From assembly GCA_910588755.1 (NCBI GenBank), contig CAJUQZ010000015.1, forward strand, positions 11,414-23,120: 11,707 nucleotides of DNA, written 5' to 3'. Positions 1 to 7,180 of this stretch are shown here, piece by piece. The DNA comes from an uncultured Lachnospiraceae bacterium. Lineage in GTDB: Bacteria > Bacillota > Clostridia > Lachnospirales > Lachnospiraceae. Numbering within the stretch: the stretch's first letter is position 1; each line of letters starts with the position of its first letter. Under the pieces are notes generated by a model. That model saw only the letters and a list, made by a program, of their open reading frames with translations, did not search any database and was not told where the DNA came from. Position numbers and translations under genes: made by a program.

Positions 1-1345
1 ATACGGGCTGCTCTGGGACGCATTAAATCCAAGCTCGGTAATCATGATATGGCGCACGGTTCCACTCGGGCTTAACAGTTCCGGCTGCTTCATATGCTCT
101 GTAAACACTTCCATGTTCTGCACTGTCGCAAATTTCGAGTTATCATTGTGCTGCACTAAATTCATCGAAGAATACGGTGCGGGAAGCGACCAGAAACGAC
201 AGTTGTCCATCGGAACCGGGTGCGGATGAATCGTAAGTCCCCAGTCAATGTTGCCAGTCGCCGTTATAGCCGCCGCAAACTTATCCAGAAACGTTCTAGA
301 CGGATACTGCAGCGGAGAAGCTGTGTCAACCCAGTTCCAGCGCTGGTCAATATCTGTGTACACCCTTGCATCCCTATTGTAACTCTTGATCGCGTTATAG
401 CAGACGCGGAACTGCTTTGCATAATCCGCCGCAAACTCATCCGCGGAGATATTTCCCTGATAATGCGCAGGATAATTATTGTTTACCTCGTTGCCGATGA
501 TCCATGAGTGGATTGCCCCGTGACCATTATTGGCATACCGCTGTACCAGAAAACTCATCAGTGCTTCAAGCTTCTCCGCAGGCGCCTTCTCCTGGACATT
601 AAAGGCATAGGATGTCATTCCCGCTGTCCTGCCCAGGGGCGGGATCATATCCAGCGCCGCCGGATTATAGTAGTTGACGATTACCATTACCACATTGCAT
701 CCCTCGTTGGCAAAAAGCGAGCACACCGAGTCAAACTCCGCCACTGCAGCGCTGCTAAAGCTGTAATTTTTGCCATTATAGGCAAAGCTGACTCCACCTG
801 ACTGGGTAAACTTGCTGACATCCAGTACATATGTCGCATACCCCGCGTTTAAGTCCGTCAGATCTTTTGCATAGCGCCAGTCGGCGATCACACCCTTTTT
901 GGACCTTGCCGGATACCCTGTTGACACGGTTGCCACAGCCTCTGGATTTGTGATGTACATCTCATTGCTGACAGGTACATACGCGCCCCCGCGCGGGGGC
1001 GCGTATGCCCCCGCGCAGCGCTGTCACCACAAACCGGCTGTACAGCTTAGAGGCCGCTGTGTTCAGATTCAGATCTGTTGTGAATGTCACGCTTTCAGCA
1101 GCAGGCGCAGCCGCACAGTAGTCTGTCCTCGCGCCAACCCCCGTCTCATACGGTTCCAGTGCAAACAGATAATACTGTCCAGAATCGCTCGCCTGCACCG
1201 CTCCCGAAGCAGTCACATGAACCTGAGTTCCCGCGATCACACAGGCATTGATGGACACGCCCAGTCCCGCCGCAAAGGCGGTCATCTGCAGGGCAAAGAC
1301 CAACAGGACTGCCGCCGCAAAGGCAAATTTTGTTTTTTTCTTCAT
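1..1345 (-). pseudogene. DUF5722 family secreted glycosidase-like protein, N-terminal 441 codons, frameshifted, runs off left edge
   Basis: The start ATG at 1343-1345 follows an AGGAGG site seven bases upstream. Residues 1-26 form a signal peptide (MKKKTK, then a hydrophobic stretch ending TAFA), so the product is exported. The first frame is open to residue 113 (ending TALRGG) and then reads into a stop at 962-964. Removing the 22 bases at 985-1006 restores one continuous frame (GG-AYVPVSNEMYITNPEA) with no stop down to base 1. The downstream part carries WIIGNEVN (Glu about residue 279 of the repaired protein) and ITELGFN (Glu about 430), placed like the acid/base and nucleophile glutamates of TIM-barrel glycosidases. 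DUF5722 is a family of unknown function; a glycan-cleaving or glycan-binding role is inference. The C-terminus lies outside the left edge. As read, only a 127-residue product would be made. A sequencing or assembly error remains possible. Confidence 0.85.
978..1007. repeat. 30-bp perfect GC-rich palindrome inside the DUF5722 gene
   Basis: Bases 978-1007 are a perfect inverted repeat: arms beginning CATACGCGCCCCC meet at a self-complementary GCGC centre. The motif GCCCCCGCGC recurs directly at 1007-1016. Deleting 985-1006 (22 bases) recreates the expected uninterrupted DUF5722 reading frame, so the palindrome appears to have been made by copying a short stretch in inverted orientation next to itself. 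A template switch at a replication fork is the usual explanation for this kind of insertion. It lies within coding sequence, so an operator or attachment site is unlikely. Confidence 0.85.
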
Positions 1346-1519
1346 TCCTTTTCCTCCTAGTACTTGTTCTTTTTTCATATATCATATAGTCATATAACAA
1401 CAGCCTCCCCCCCTCTATCCCCCCTTTTTGCAGGCTGCCAGTCTATTTTAAACGCGGCATATGACCCGCGTTTAATCGCTCCGTTTTACAATGATCTATC
1501 TGTCACGCAGCGTCTTAAC
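1346..1519. other. Spacer between MBOAT and DUF5722 genes, with a C-tract element
   Basis: This 174-base gap separates the MBOAT stop from the DUF5722 start. On the plus strand it holds runs of seven C (1407-1413) and six C (1419-1424), which are G-runs on the transcribed strand, enclosed by the inverted pair CAGCCT (1401-1406) and AGGCTG (1432-1437). A TATGAT sequence lies between the G-runs and the ribosome binding site on the minus strand and could be a -10 box, but no convincing -35 box goes with it. The start-side AGGAGG site is at about 1353-1358. Confidence 0.4.
1448..1475 (-). terminator. Stem-loop after MBOAT gene, possible terminator
   Basis: Perfect 10-bp arms (1448-1457 and 1466-1475, core AAACGCGG) enclose an 8-base loop. 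It lies 45 bases past the MBOAT stop on the minus strand. No U-rich tail follows in that direction, only a few A/T bases, so efficient rho-independent termination is uncertain. It could equally stabilise the 3' end of the message. Confidence 0.45.
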
Positions 1520-2083
1520 TCAAAATTGTTCATAGATAAATGCGCTCGCGACATAATTCGCCCCGTACTTGCAAAAAATAACAACTCCCAAAACCATGAA
1601 CAGGACAACGACCAGACGGAAGAGATAATTTTGCTCACCCAGTTTTTTGCGAAGATCAAAGCGGTTTTTATAATGCTCTGCAACAAACAATATGATGAGC
1701 GCATAAATCAGGACTGAGAAATCCTGTCTGTCCAGTCCCAAGCTGTAGAGAGAGGAATCAAACAAAACCCATATATTATTCACTGAAAACGCGGACTTCC
1801 ACAATGCGATCCCCGCCTGGATACTCTCGGCGCGAAAGAAGGAAAGACCAAAGGTAAACAGGAGTGCGGTCCGGACTCTCTGGAAAAATTTCCAGCTCCA
1901 GCACGCCGTATTGATTTTCAGTATACGAACCGCCTTCTGAAGCACAGGCGCCATGAGATCTGCAAGGATAATCAGCAGCCAGTAATACAGGCCGCTCCCC
2001 CATATATAATTCCACTTCCCGCCATGCCAGAATCCAATGAGAAACCATGTGACAAACAAGCCAAGATACATCGGCAGATTCAA
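1520..2083 (-). CDS. C-terminal fragment of the MBOAT gene, open after the amber codon
   Basis: This 187-codon open stretch follows the amber codon in the same frame as the middle MBOAT piece. It begins near NLPMYLGLFVTWF and includes GFWHGG with the conserved active-site His, then several hydrophobic helices. Its ATG is internal to the original gene and has no obvious ribosome binding site, so independent translation is unlikely. It belongs to the interrupted MBOAT gene. Confidence 0.6.
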   Translation of the reverse strand: MNLPMYLGLFVTWFLIGFWHGGKWNYIWGSGLYYWLLIILADLMAPVLQKAVRILKINTACWSWKFFQRVRTALLFTFGLSFFRAESIQAGIALWKSAFSVNNIWVLFDSSLYSLGLDRQDFSVLIYALIILFVAEHYKNRFDLRKKLGEQNYLFRLVVVLFMVLGVVIFCKYGANYVASAFIYEQF

Positions 2084-2119
2084 CCGCTTCTCAAAGTTCT
2101 TCCCCCACTTCTTCCTGCA

Positions 2120-2698
2120 CTATTTTCTCAGCCTGGAAAAAATCCTGCTTCTCTGCAATGGATAAAACACATATTCACGCAGCCATTCTCCCAGTGTAAT
2201 ATGCCATCTACGCCAAAATTCCTGGATCGAAACTGAATAAAATGGCGTCCTGAAATTTTCCGGGAGTTCTACGCCAAAACATTCCGAGACACCAAGCGCG
2301 ATATCCATAGCACCTGAAAAATCCGCATACAGCTGCAGTGTAAACGCACCTGCCGCCACAAAAACGTAGAACCCACTGTATGTCTGACAGTCTCCATACA
2401 CTGTGTTGACAAGCACGGACAAGCGTTCCGCAATGACAAGTTTCTTAAAAAATCCCCATAGGACCCGCTCCATGCCAGACACAATCTTCTCAAAGTCAAA
2501 TAAATGCTGTTCGGCCAAGTCTTTTCCCGTAATGTCGTACTTTACACAGGCAAATTCCAAGAAAAACAAGCAGCAGTTTACTCCCCGACGCTTTCCAAAA
2601 ATAAAATATGCTTCCCGCCAGCAGTACCATCCATCTGTGTCGCCCCGGAAACAAATAATATACAAGCAATACCACGATAAAAAAGAATAAAAATGCAA
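2120..2698 (-). CDS. Middle fragment of the MBOAT gene, ending at the amber codon
   Basis: Only the part below about 2560 has MBOAT character. The upstream reading, from 2698 to about 2560, is the out-of-frame shadow of the N-terminal piece. The fragment holds the GFFKKLVIAERL and FWRRWHITLG motifs and ends SRLRK followed by TAG, after which the sequence continues in frame as KKWGKNFEKRLNLP. It is not expected to be a functional protein by itself. Confidence 0.5.
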   Translation of the reverse strand: MHFYSFLSWYCLYIICFRGDTDGWYCWREAYFIFGKRRGVNCCLFFLEFACVKYDITGKDLAEQHLFDFEKIVSGMERVLWGFFKKLVIAERLSVLVNTVYGDCQTYSGFYVFVAAGAFTLQLYADFSGAMDIALGVSECFGVELPENFRTPFYSVSIQEFWRRWHITLGEWLREYVFYPLQRSRIFSRLRK

Positions 2699-2725
2699 AA
2701 GACACAGTAGACATAAAATTTCTCC

Positions 2726-3754
2726 CTATTGATTTAGTATTATCCTTTGTTCTTCCTTATACTGTTCGTAAAGGACGTAATCCTCCTTCATACCGTCATA
2801 TCCGCTGTCGCTGCGTCTGTCATGCAATGAATAATGCTCTGTAAGATAGCGCCCCATAAAATCGGTCAGCTTCTCCGCCCCGCGTATGTTCAGATGATAT
2901 CCACCGTCATAGTCCTTTGCCGGGTCGAGCTCTATCTCGTCTGTACAATCCAAGTAATTCCAATATTGTATCTGGTGATCCGCCGCAAAGTCATGGACTG
3001 CATTATAGTGCATCTGCATTTTTTCCATATCACCCATGACGCCGTGTTTTGCACCGAAATCCACCGGCAGGTTTACAAGCAATAGCTCCACGCCCTCGTT
3101 CCGGCAAAGCTCTGCGAGCCTGCTAAGATATTCCTTGGACTGGTCCGGAAGCTGCTTTTTCTCTGTCGTGATTCTATAGGACCTTATTTCCTTGACTGTA
3201 GTGTTCAGTTTTGCACCATATGTAATATCATCCGTCCGCCTAAAATCCTGTTCTTCTAGTTCCTTCCAGCGGTCATGATACACTGACAGCTCAAATAAAA
3301 ACTGCCCGCGCTGTCCCTCTGGAACCATGTCCTTTACAAGCTTCCATCTGTCCATTCCCCTCATGGCGTCCGTCACAAAATGAAGCTGTCCATCGGTGAG
3401 ATAGTTCCCCTCATATGGCACCATAAACACATCGAGAACCAGTAAATCCGGCTGATACTTCTTAATGGCGCTCTCTGCCAGATAGTAACTCTCTGCCACG
3501 GACTGACTTCCGCAGGCCAGGTTGTACGCCGCTATCCCATAGCTGTGATACAATTCCAACGGATAGATATCATTTTTCATGGTAGACGGTCCGAGAAAAA
3601 TCACATCAAACTTTCTGCCTGTACTCTTTGCAAAATCCTTACTCACCGCATCAGGCGATTTGTTTTCAAAGATCAGCGTCATCCACGTAAGCGCTGTCAC
3701 AAGCGTGCAGAGAAACACCCCGCCCTGAGCCATTGATTTCTTTTCATCGTGCAA
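2726..3754 (-). CDS. SGNH/GDSL-hydrolase-fold partner of MBOAT acyltransferase (DltD/AlgX-like)
   Basis: A 342-residue protein with one N-terminal hydrophobic helix (residues 12-29), which would anchor it with the rest outside the membrane. The SGNH block I nucleophile is in VIFLGPSTMK (Ser about 57), followed by AYNLACGSQS. Near the end, DGGYHLNIRGAEKLTDF supplies the Asp (about 283) and His (about 287) of the triad. Such proteins sit beside MBOAT genes and are thought to finish O-acylation of surface glycans or teichoic acids. The gene is intact although its MBOAT neighbour is broken. Start: TTG at 3752-3754 has GGAG just upstream and overlaps the end of the repaired lipoprotein frame by 11 bases. 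ATG at 3731-3733 (MAQGG) is an alternative that would shorten it by seven residues. Translational coupling to the lipoprotein is likely. Confidence 0.85.
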   Translation of the reverse strand: MHDEKKSMAQGGVFLCTLVTALTWMTLIFENKSPDAVSKDFAKSTGRKFDVIFLGPSTMKNDIYPLELYHSYGIAAYNLACGSQSVAESYYLAESAIKKYQPDLLVLDVFMVPYEGNYLTDGQLHFVTDAMRGMDRWKLVKDMVPEGQRGQFLFELSVYHDRWKELEEQDFRRTDDITYGAKLNTTVKEIRSYRITTEKKQLPDQSKEYLSRLAELCRNEGVELLLVNLPVDFGAKHGVMGDMEKMQMHYNAVHDFAADHQIQYWNYLDCTDEIELDPAKDYDGGYHLNIRGAEKLTDFMGRYLTEHYSLHDRRSDSGYDGMKEDYVLYEQYKEEQRIILNQ

Positions 3755-4510
3755 ACAACTCCATGAAGGAAACCTTTCCGTCAGTAATCAAAAATCCCAT
3801 GACCCTGTCATTGATTTCATAGATCATTTCATTACCTTCCATCGTGTAGGAATCCCCGTAAGCCGTAATGACCGCATCCATTGTATCCCCGATATGGATT
3901 CCTTTCACCATAGTTTCCGCTCCCTTAATTCGATCAGGTTTATCCTGTCCGTTCCGTTAAAGCGGCAGCTGTATATGATCACTCCCCCATAGGTGTATAT
4001 CTTGTCGTTGCCAACCTCCACACAGCTTGGCGATGCCTCATACGCGTCCGGATCCCCCAGCGCACTGACATAGCTTTCCATCATCTCGCCCGGCGCAACA
4101 GTGATACCGCGTACAGACACGGCTATGTCCGCCTGTGTGAAGGAACCTTTTGCCTCGGGTGCTTCCGCCTCTGCTGCGGCCGTTTCCGCCCCGCCTGCCT
4201 CCTGTGCATCCTCCGCCGCCTCACCAGAAGCTGCTTCTACTTCGGAAGCCTTTTCAGTTTCTGTTTCCTTGTCGGACGCTGTTTCTACTTCGGAAGCCTT
4301 TTCAGTTTCCGCCTCTGTGTCCGTTCCCATTTCAGCTTCCTCCGGCTTACTCTCCTCAATCCGGCTTTGTGTCTCAGGCTGCGCCTCCACTACAGTTTCA
4401 GTTATGCTCGCCTGTTCCACGGGTGCCGGCTCTGTTGTTTCTGCCTCACCCGCACATGCCGTCAGCGCAATCCCCATTCCAATAATTATCAGTACCATTT
4501 TTATTTTCAT
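3744..4510 (-). pseudogene. Lipoprotein with two C-terminal repeats, single-base frameshift
   Basis: The ATG at 4508-4510 has a GAGAGGA site upstream. Residues 1-19 form a lipoprotein signal with lipobox LTAC, so it would be lipid-anchored on the outer face of the membrane. A Glu/Ala/Thr-rich linker of about 100 residues follows. Then come two related segments: one with VRGITVAPGEMMESYVSALGD and ending INLIEL, and one with VKGIHIGDTMDAVITAYGD and ending VSFMEL. The first frame stops at 3905 after RERKLW. Adding one A at 3925-3926 (TTAAGGG becoming TTAAAGGG) gives LIEL-KGAETMVKGI and joins the second repeat to its stop at 3744-3746, for 255 residues. The truncated 201-residue form would still be exported. 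No function is known; it lies between the ACP and SGNH genes and is probably co-transcribed. A homopolymer sequencing error is a fair alternative. Confidence 0.75.
4235..4309. repeat. 27-bp direct repeat in lipoprotein linker
   Basis: The same 27 bases occur at 4235-4261 and 4283-4309, 48 bases (16 codons) apart, in frame. Translated on the minus strand they give TEKASEVEAAS and TEKASEVETAS. The two copies make the linker prone to gain or loss of 16-residue units by recombination without breaking the frame. Confidence 0.8.
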
Positions 4511-4536
4511 TCTAATATTTCCTCTCTTAATCGCTC

Positions 4537-4779
4537 CTACACTGCCCGCTGCTCAATAATCGATATCATCTCACCTACATTTTTCATGCCGTTGATTTCC
4601 AGCATGGTAAAACGCATCCCAAATTCTTCCTCCACCGCTTCGATCAGCGATATATGCTTTAACGAATCCCAGCCTTCCACGTCTGCCGCCGTCGTCTGTT
4701 CTCCGATCCGTAAACTATCATCGTCAAATACATCCCTAAATACCCCGTTTACTTTGTCTATAATCTCTGCCCTGCCCAT
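4537..4779 (-). CDS. Acyl carrier protein
   Basis: An 80-residue protein of typical ACP size and acidity. The attachment site GWDSLKHISLIEAVEEEF carries the serine (residue 39) that receives the phosphopantetheine arm. The start at MGRAEI (ATG 4777-4779) is chosen because a strong AAGGAGGGA site lies about nine bases upstream; a longer start at 4821 would lie inside the preceding gene and reads through that site. It starts 16 bases after the FkbH stop and ends 26 bases before the lipoprotein. In FkbH-type pathways a dedicated ACP carries a glyceryl unit, and in alanylation-type pathways the carrier feeds an MBOAT. It is therefore probably the carrier for the MBOAT/SGNH pair, not the ACP of fatty acid synthesis. 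The gene looks intact although both partners are broken. Confidence 0.9.
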   Translation of the reverse strand: MGRAEIIDKVNGVFRDVFDDDSLRIGEQTTAADVEGWDSLKHISLIEAVEEEFGMRFTMLEINGMKNVGEMISIIEQRAV

Positions 4780-4795
4780 TGACAGTCTCCCTCCT

Positions 4796-5485
4796 TCATC
4801 GTCTTCGAATGTATGTTTCATGCATTATATAATCCCTCACCCGCACTGTAAACCGGCCATTGCCCATTGACTGCAGTCCCATACGGCTATACAAATCCTC
4901 CACCATTTTATTTTTGGCGGTCGGAAGGTACTCGCCCACCACCATGTCAAACCCATTTTTCCCCGCAGCCCTTATCATTTCGTCCATAATAAATTCTTCC
5001 ATCCCCCGCTTTAATACCCGGCAGCTCATGAGCCACTCCGATATAAAAATCGTTTTGTCCTCCAGCTTGTCAAGCACCGCCACGGAAATCAGACCATAAT
5101 CGCCAAACCTATCCCTGAGTGTAAAATACATCGTCAGATGGTTTTCGTCCTCTGCCAGTTCGGCAATCTCCTGCTCCGTGTACCTTACTGTCCTTAAGTT
5201 AAACTGGTTGGACCGCTGCGTAAGCTGCGCAATCCTCGGGAAGTGAAACGAATCAAACGCCTTCACCTCCGCCGTCATCTCAAGGCTTTCCAGATATTCC
5301 CCATAGTCAGAAAACTGACTCTGCAATGCAACCCGGCCAGCCTCCTCCTGATACTGTCTGGTTCTTCCCTGATCTGCCCCTGAATAAGAGGCTGTCTCAA
5401 ACAAATTCAATGCTTTGATATATTCTAAATACTGCGCAGGATCCTCCGGCAGGTCAGGAACCGTTAATCCCCTCGCTGTAGGCAT
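4796..5485 (-). CDS. C-terminal GNAT-like part of FkbH gene, open reading frame
   Basis: This is a 229-codon frame that a gene finder would call as a separate gene. The first six codons (MPTARG) are the out-of-frame reading of the old N-terminus. The rest matches the region after the HAD domain in FkbH proteins, including LPEDPAQY and YLPTAKNKMVEDLYSRMGL. It lacks any phosphatase or glyceryl transfer residues. GAAGGG sits only two bases before the ATG, too close to act well, so expression is doubtful. Confidence 0.65.
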   Translation of the reverse strand: MPTARGLTVPDLPEDPAQYLEYIKALNLFETASYSGADQGRTRQYQEEAGRVALQSQFSDYGEYLESLEMTAEVKAFDSFHFPRIAQLTQRSNQFNLRTVRYTEQEIAELAEDENHLTMYFTLRDRFGDYGLISVAVLDKLEDKTIFISEWLMSCRVLKRGMEEFIMDEMIRAAGKNGFDMVVGEYLPTAKNKMVEDLYSRMGLQSMGNGRFTVRVRDYIMHETYIRRR

Positions 5486-5609
5486 ATCCCTTCACTGCCA
5501 TCGCCATATGCTGTGTCGCACCTGTACCTAGAACAGCCAGTGTGTATGAATCCGTAAACCCTTCCGTTGATTTCCCGCAGTTTTTTTCCAGTTCTGTGTA
5601 TTTCATCAT
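4796..5609 (-). pseudogene. FkbH-like (HAD-IIIC) protein collapsed by a large internal deletion
   Basis: The N-terminal frame starts at ATGATG (5604-5609), two bases from the stop of the GtrII-like gene. It reads MKYTELEKNCG, then LAVLGTGATQHMAMAVKGYAYSEG, as in FkbH proteins with an extra N-terminal SGNH-like domain, and stops at 5454-5456. The other frame picks up within the same bases as GLTVPDLPEDPAQYLEYIKAL and runs to 4796. It has the FkbH C-terminal features SEWLMSCRVLKRGMEEF and GEYLPTAKNKMVEDLY. The whole HAD catalytic domain between them, with its DxDNT motif, is missing: roughly 300 residues or 0.9 kb. The join, near 5465-5480, is out of frame. Intact relatives load a three-carbon glyceryl unit from 1,3-bisphosphoglycerate onto an ACP. 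This copy cannot do so. Confidence 0.82.
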
Positions 5610-5610
5610 C

Positions 5611-7164
5611 TCATCCACCCCTAATATCGCTCAGCCTCACAATGATACACCCGTCATGCAGCGCGATGCTGCCCTGCATCGGCCAGTCCGCCATATCCTT
5701 GCTGTACTCCGCCGCCCTGACTGCCTGTTCCGCGTTTCCCTGGACATAATTTCCCCCCAGTGTGTGCATAAAGCCGACGATCCTGCGCGTGTTGTAAAAT
5801 CCGTACGGTTCGACATCGGCGTCCCACTCAAAAAAAGAGTATCCGATGGTATCGCCTTTCACACAGGAATTATTCAGCTCCGCTGCATGTTTTCCGACAA
5901 ACACAACCGGATAGGAATGTGCGCTGTCCTCCAGCGCATTTAGCTCGTCCATGATAGCCTCCGCGATACGCACGTCGCTCGCATACCGCACAGAGTCCGT
6001 ATAATTTAACTGCATCGTGGCTTTTAGTTGCGTATATCCCGCAGTCACACACAGCAGCAGGAATACCGTGCGCATGAAAGACCGCCTGTCTTCCAGACAT
6101 AAGATAACCGCATACGCGGCAAAAGCAAGCGCAAACGGCATGACCATCTGCGAGCGCATGACCGGCTCCACCGCGCAGAGTACTGTCATGTAAAAAGGGG
6201 CAGCCATCACCATCAGCAGGCTTAGCACCCCCCAAAACTGAACCATGAGCTTCTGCTGCTTTCTCCTGACAGTGACAAATACAATGACAGCCAAAATCAG
6301 ACAACATGCCGGATACAGTTTGGAATAGTACAGCCCCTGTCCCAGAACGACGGCCCTGACGTGCCAGTAAATATTAATCAGGCAGTCCTTAAAAGACTGT
6401 GTAAACCACCGGACCTGCCCTGTCAGATATCCCGCCCCGCTGCTGAACCAGACTGCAGTGATCATCTGATTGAGCACGAAGCTGCCGAGAAATACCGCAG
6501 GATACAGGATTCCCATACGCCTTAGCCCATCAGCCCGCACCTTTTCCCGGAAAAAATAATAGAGGAAAAAACAGGCTGCCGCCCCGAATAGGAACAGCGG
6601 AACCATCGCCTGATACAGACTGAACAAAATGATATTCAGCGTCACGGACACAGCAAGACACACACCGTTTTTCTTCCTATCGCCATTTTTCTGGTCACTG
6701 GCAATGGCAGCATAGTACACCAAAAGCAGGCTGACCGCCATCATACAGAATCCAAGCGTCATCTCCATAGCCTGGAGCTTGAAATATAGCTGCTCTGTAA
6801 GCAATGGCGAGACCGTCAGCAGTGCAGAAAAGACAAGAGACGCCGTCCAGTTCTTTTTCCCCGTGATCCGATAAAAAAGATAATTCCACAAGCTGCACGC
6901 CCCTGCCAGAAAGACCAATGTCATCACGCCTGTAAATGCCGGATTAAATACACGGGTTCCCAAAAGCAGCTTAAGCAGGACAAGCCCCTGCCTTCCCATA
7001 GAAACCCACTCGCCATAAAACGCGTCCTGCAGTGTGATGATATCCTCTGTATCAATGCCAATACTCCTGCCCAGAAGCATTGTTCCATGACTGAACAATG
7101 CGAGCAGAAGCACGACAATCCACAACCCGCCGCTCTCTTTGATATACTCATAAAATGCCTTCAT
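5611..7164 (-). CDS. GtrII-like (Glucos_trans_II) multispanning glucosyltransferase
   Basis: A 517-residue protein with many hydrophobic helices from residue 13 onward, and a non-membrane tail of about 120 residues. The family signature is near the N-terminus: SHGTMLLGRSIGIDTEDI, then FYGEWVSMGRQGLVLLKLLLG and FNPAF. Asp38, Glu40 and Asp41 sit in the first outside loop, where GT-C-type transferases bind metal or donor. Members of this family add glucose from a polyprenyl-phosphate donor to surface glycans such as O-antigen. No gtrA or gtrB gene, which would make and flip the donor, is in the window. The start ATG has GAGGT just upstream and lies 16 bases past the preceding stop; its own stop is followed within two bases by the FkbH start, so it is in an operon. 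The gene looks intact. The sugar and acceptor are unknown. Confidence 0.8.
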   Translation of the reverse strand: MKAFYEYIKESGGLWIVVLLLALFSHGTMLLGRSIGIDTEDIITLQDAFYGEWVSMGRQGLVLLKLLLGTRVFNPAFTGVMTLVFLAGACSLWNYLFYRITGKKNWTASLVFSALLTVSPLLTEQLYFKLQAMEMTLGFCMMAVSLLLVYYAAIASDQKNGDRKKNGVCLAVSVTLNIILFSLYQAMVPLFLFGAAACFFLYYFFREKVRADGLRRMGILYPAVFLGSFVLNQMITAVWFSSGAGYLTGQVRWFTQSFKDCLINIYWHVRAVVLGQGLYYSKLYPACCLILAVIVFVTVRRKQQKLMVQFWGVLSLLMVMAAPFYMTVLCAVEPVMRSQMVMPFALAFAAYAVILCLEDRRSFMRTVFLLLCVTAGYTQLKATMQLNYTDSVRYASDVRIAEAIMDELNALEDSAHSYPVVFVGKHAAELNNSCVKGDTIGYSFFEWDADVEPYGFYNTRRIVGFMHTLGGNYVQGNAEQAVRAAEYSKDMADWPMQGSIALHDGCIIVRLSDIRGG

Positions 7165-7180
7165 GTTACCTCATTTCGTC

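Larger units (their letters stand above)
1520..2714 (-). pseudogene. MBOAT family membrane O-acyltransferase (AlgI/DltB-like), broken
   Basis: The family moves acyl groups to extracellular polysaccharides, working with an SGNH partner such as the gene just upstream. The start ATG (2712-2714) has AGGGAG seven bases upstream and lies 11 bases past the SGNH stop. Three pieces are visible. Residues 1 to about 52 (LLVYYLFPG, GSIFYFW) read in one frame. A middle piece in another frame starts near 2555 (KYDITGKDLAEQ) and carries WGFFKKLVIAERL, LQLYADFSGAMDIALG and EFWRRWHITLGEW. A C-terminal piece with FLIGFWHGG holds the family's invariant His. About 130 residues (the GISFYTFQ and FPQ-GPI region) are missing between the first two, and the join is out of frame. 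An in-frame amber codon at 2120-2122 separates the last two, which otherwise read continuously. With roughly 400 residues left of about 470-520 and three breaks, no working enzyme is expected. Confidence 0.88.

Noticed and set aside
978..1007. Palindrome as an operator or integrase attachment site
   Set aside because: It is internal to a gene, and removing 22 bases exactly restores the frame, so an insertion is a simpler explanation. No integrase or transposase is present.
899..1360. Plus-strand open frame of 153 codons across the palindrome
   Set aside because: Antisense to the DUF5722 gene, whose repaired frame, signal peptide and ribosome site are convincing; the plus frame shows no domain.
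1378..1378. Upstream start (position 1378) for the DUF5722 gene
   Set aside because: It would translate the AGGAGG site itself as protein; the ATG at 1343-1345 has correct spacing and a clean signal peptide.
4235..4309. Direct repeats as a possible CRISPR-like array
   Set aside because: Only two copies, in frame within a coding linker, with translated repeat character and no cas genes.
4101..4559. Plus-strand Ser/Ala-rich open frame resembling a surface protein
   Set aside because: It is the antisense reading of the lipoprotein's Glu/Ala-rich linker; the low-complexity composition explains the lack of stops.
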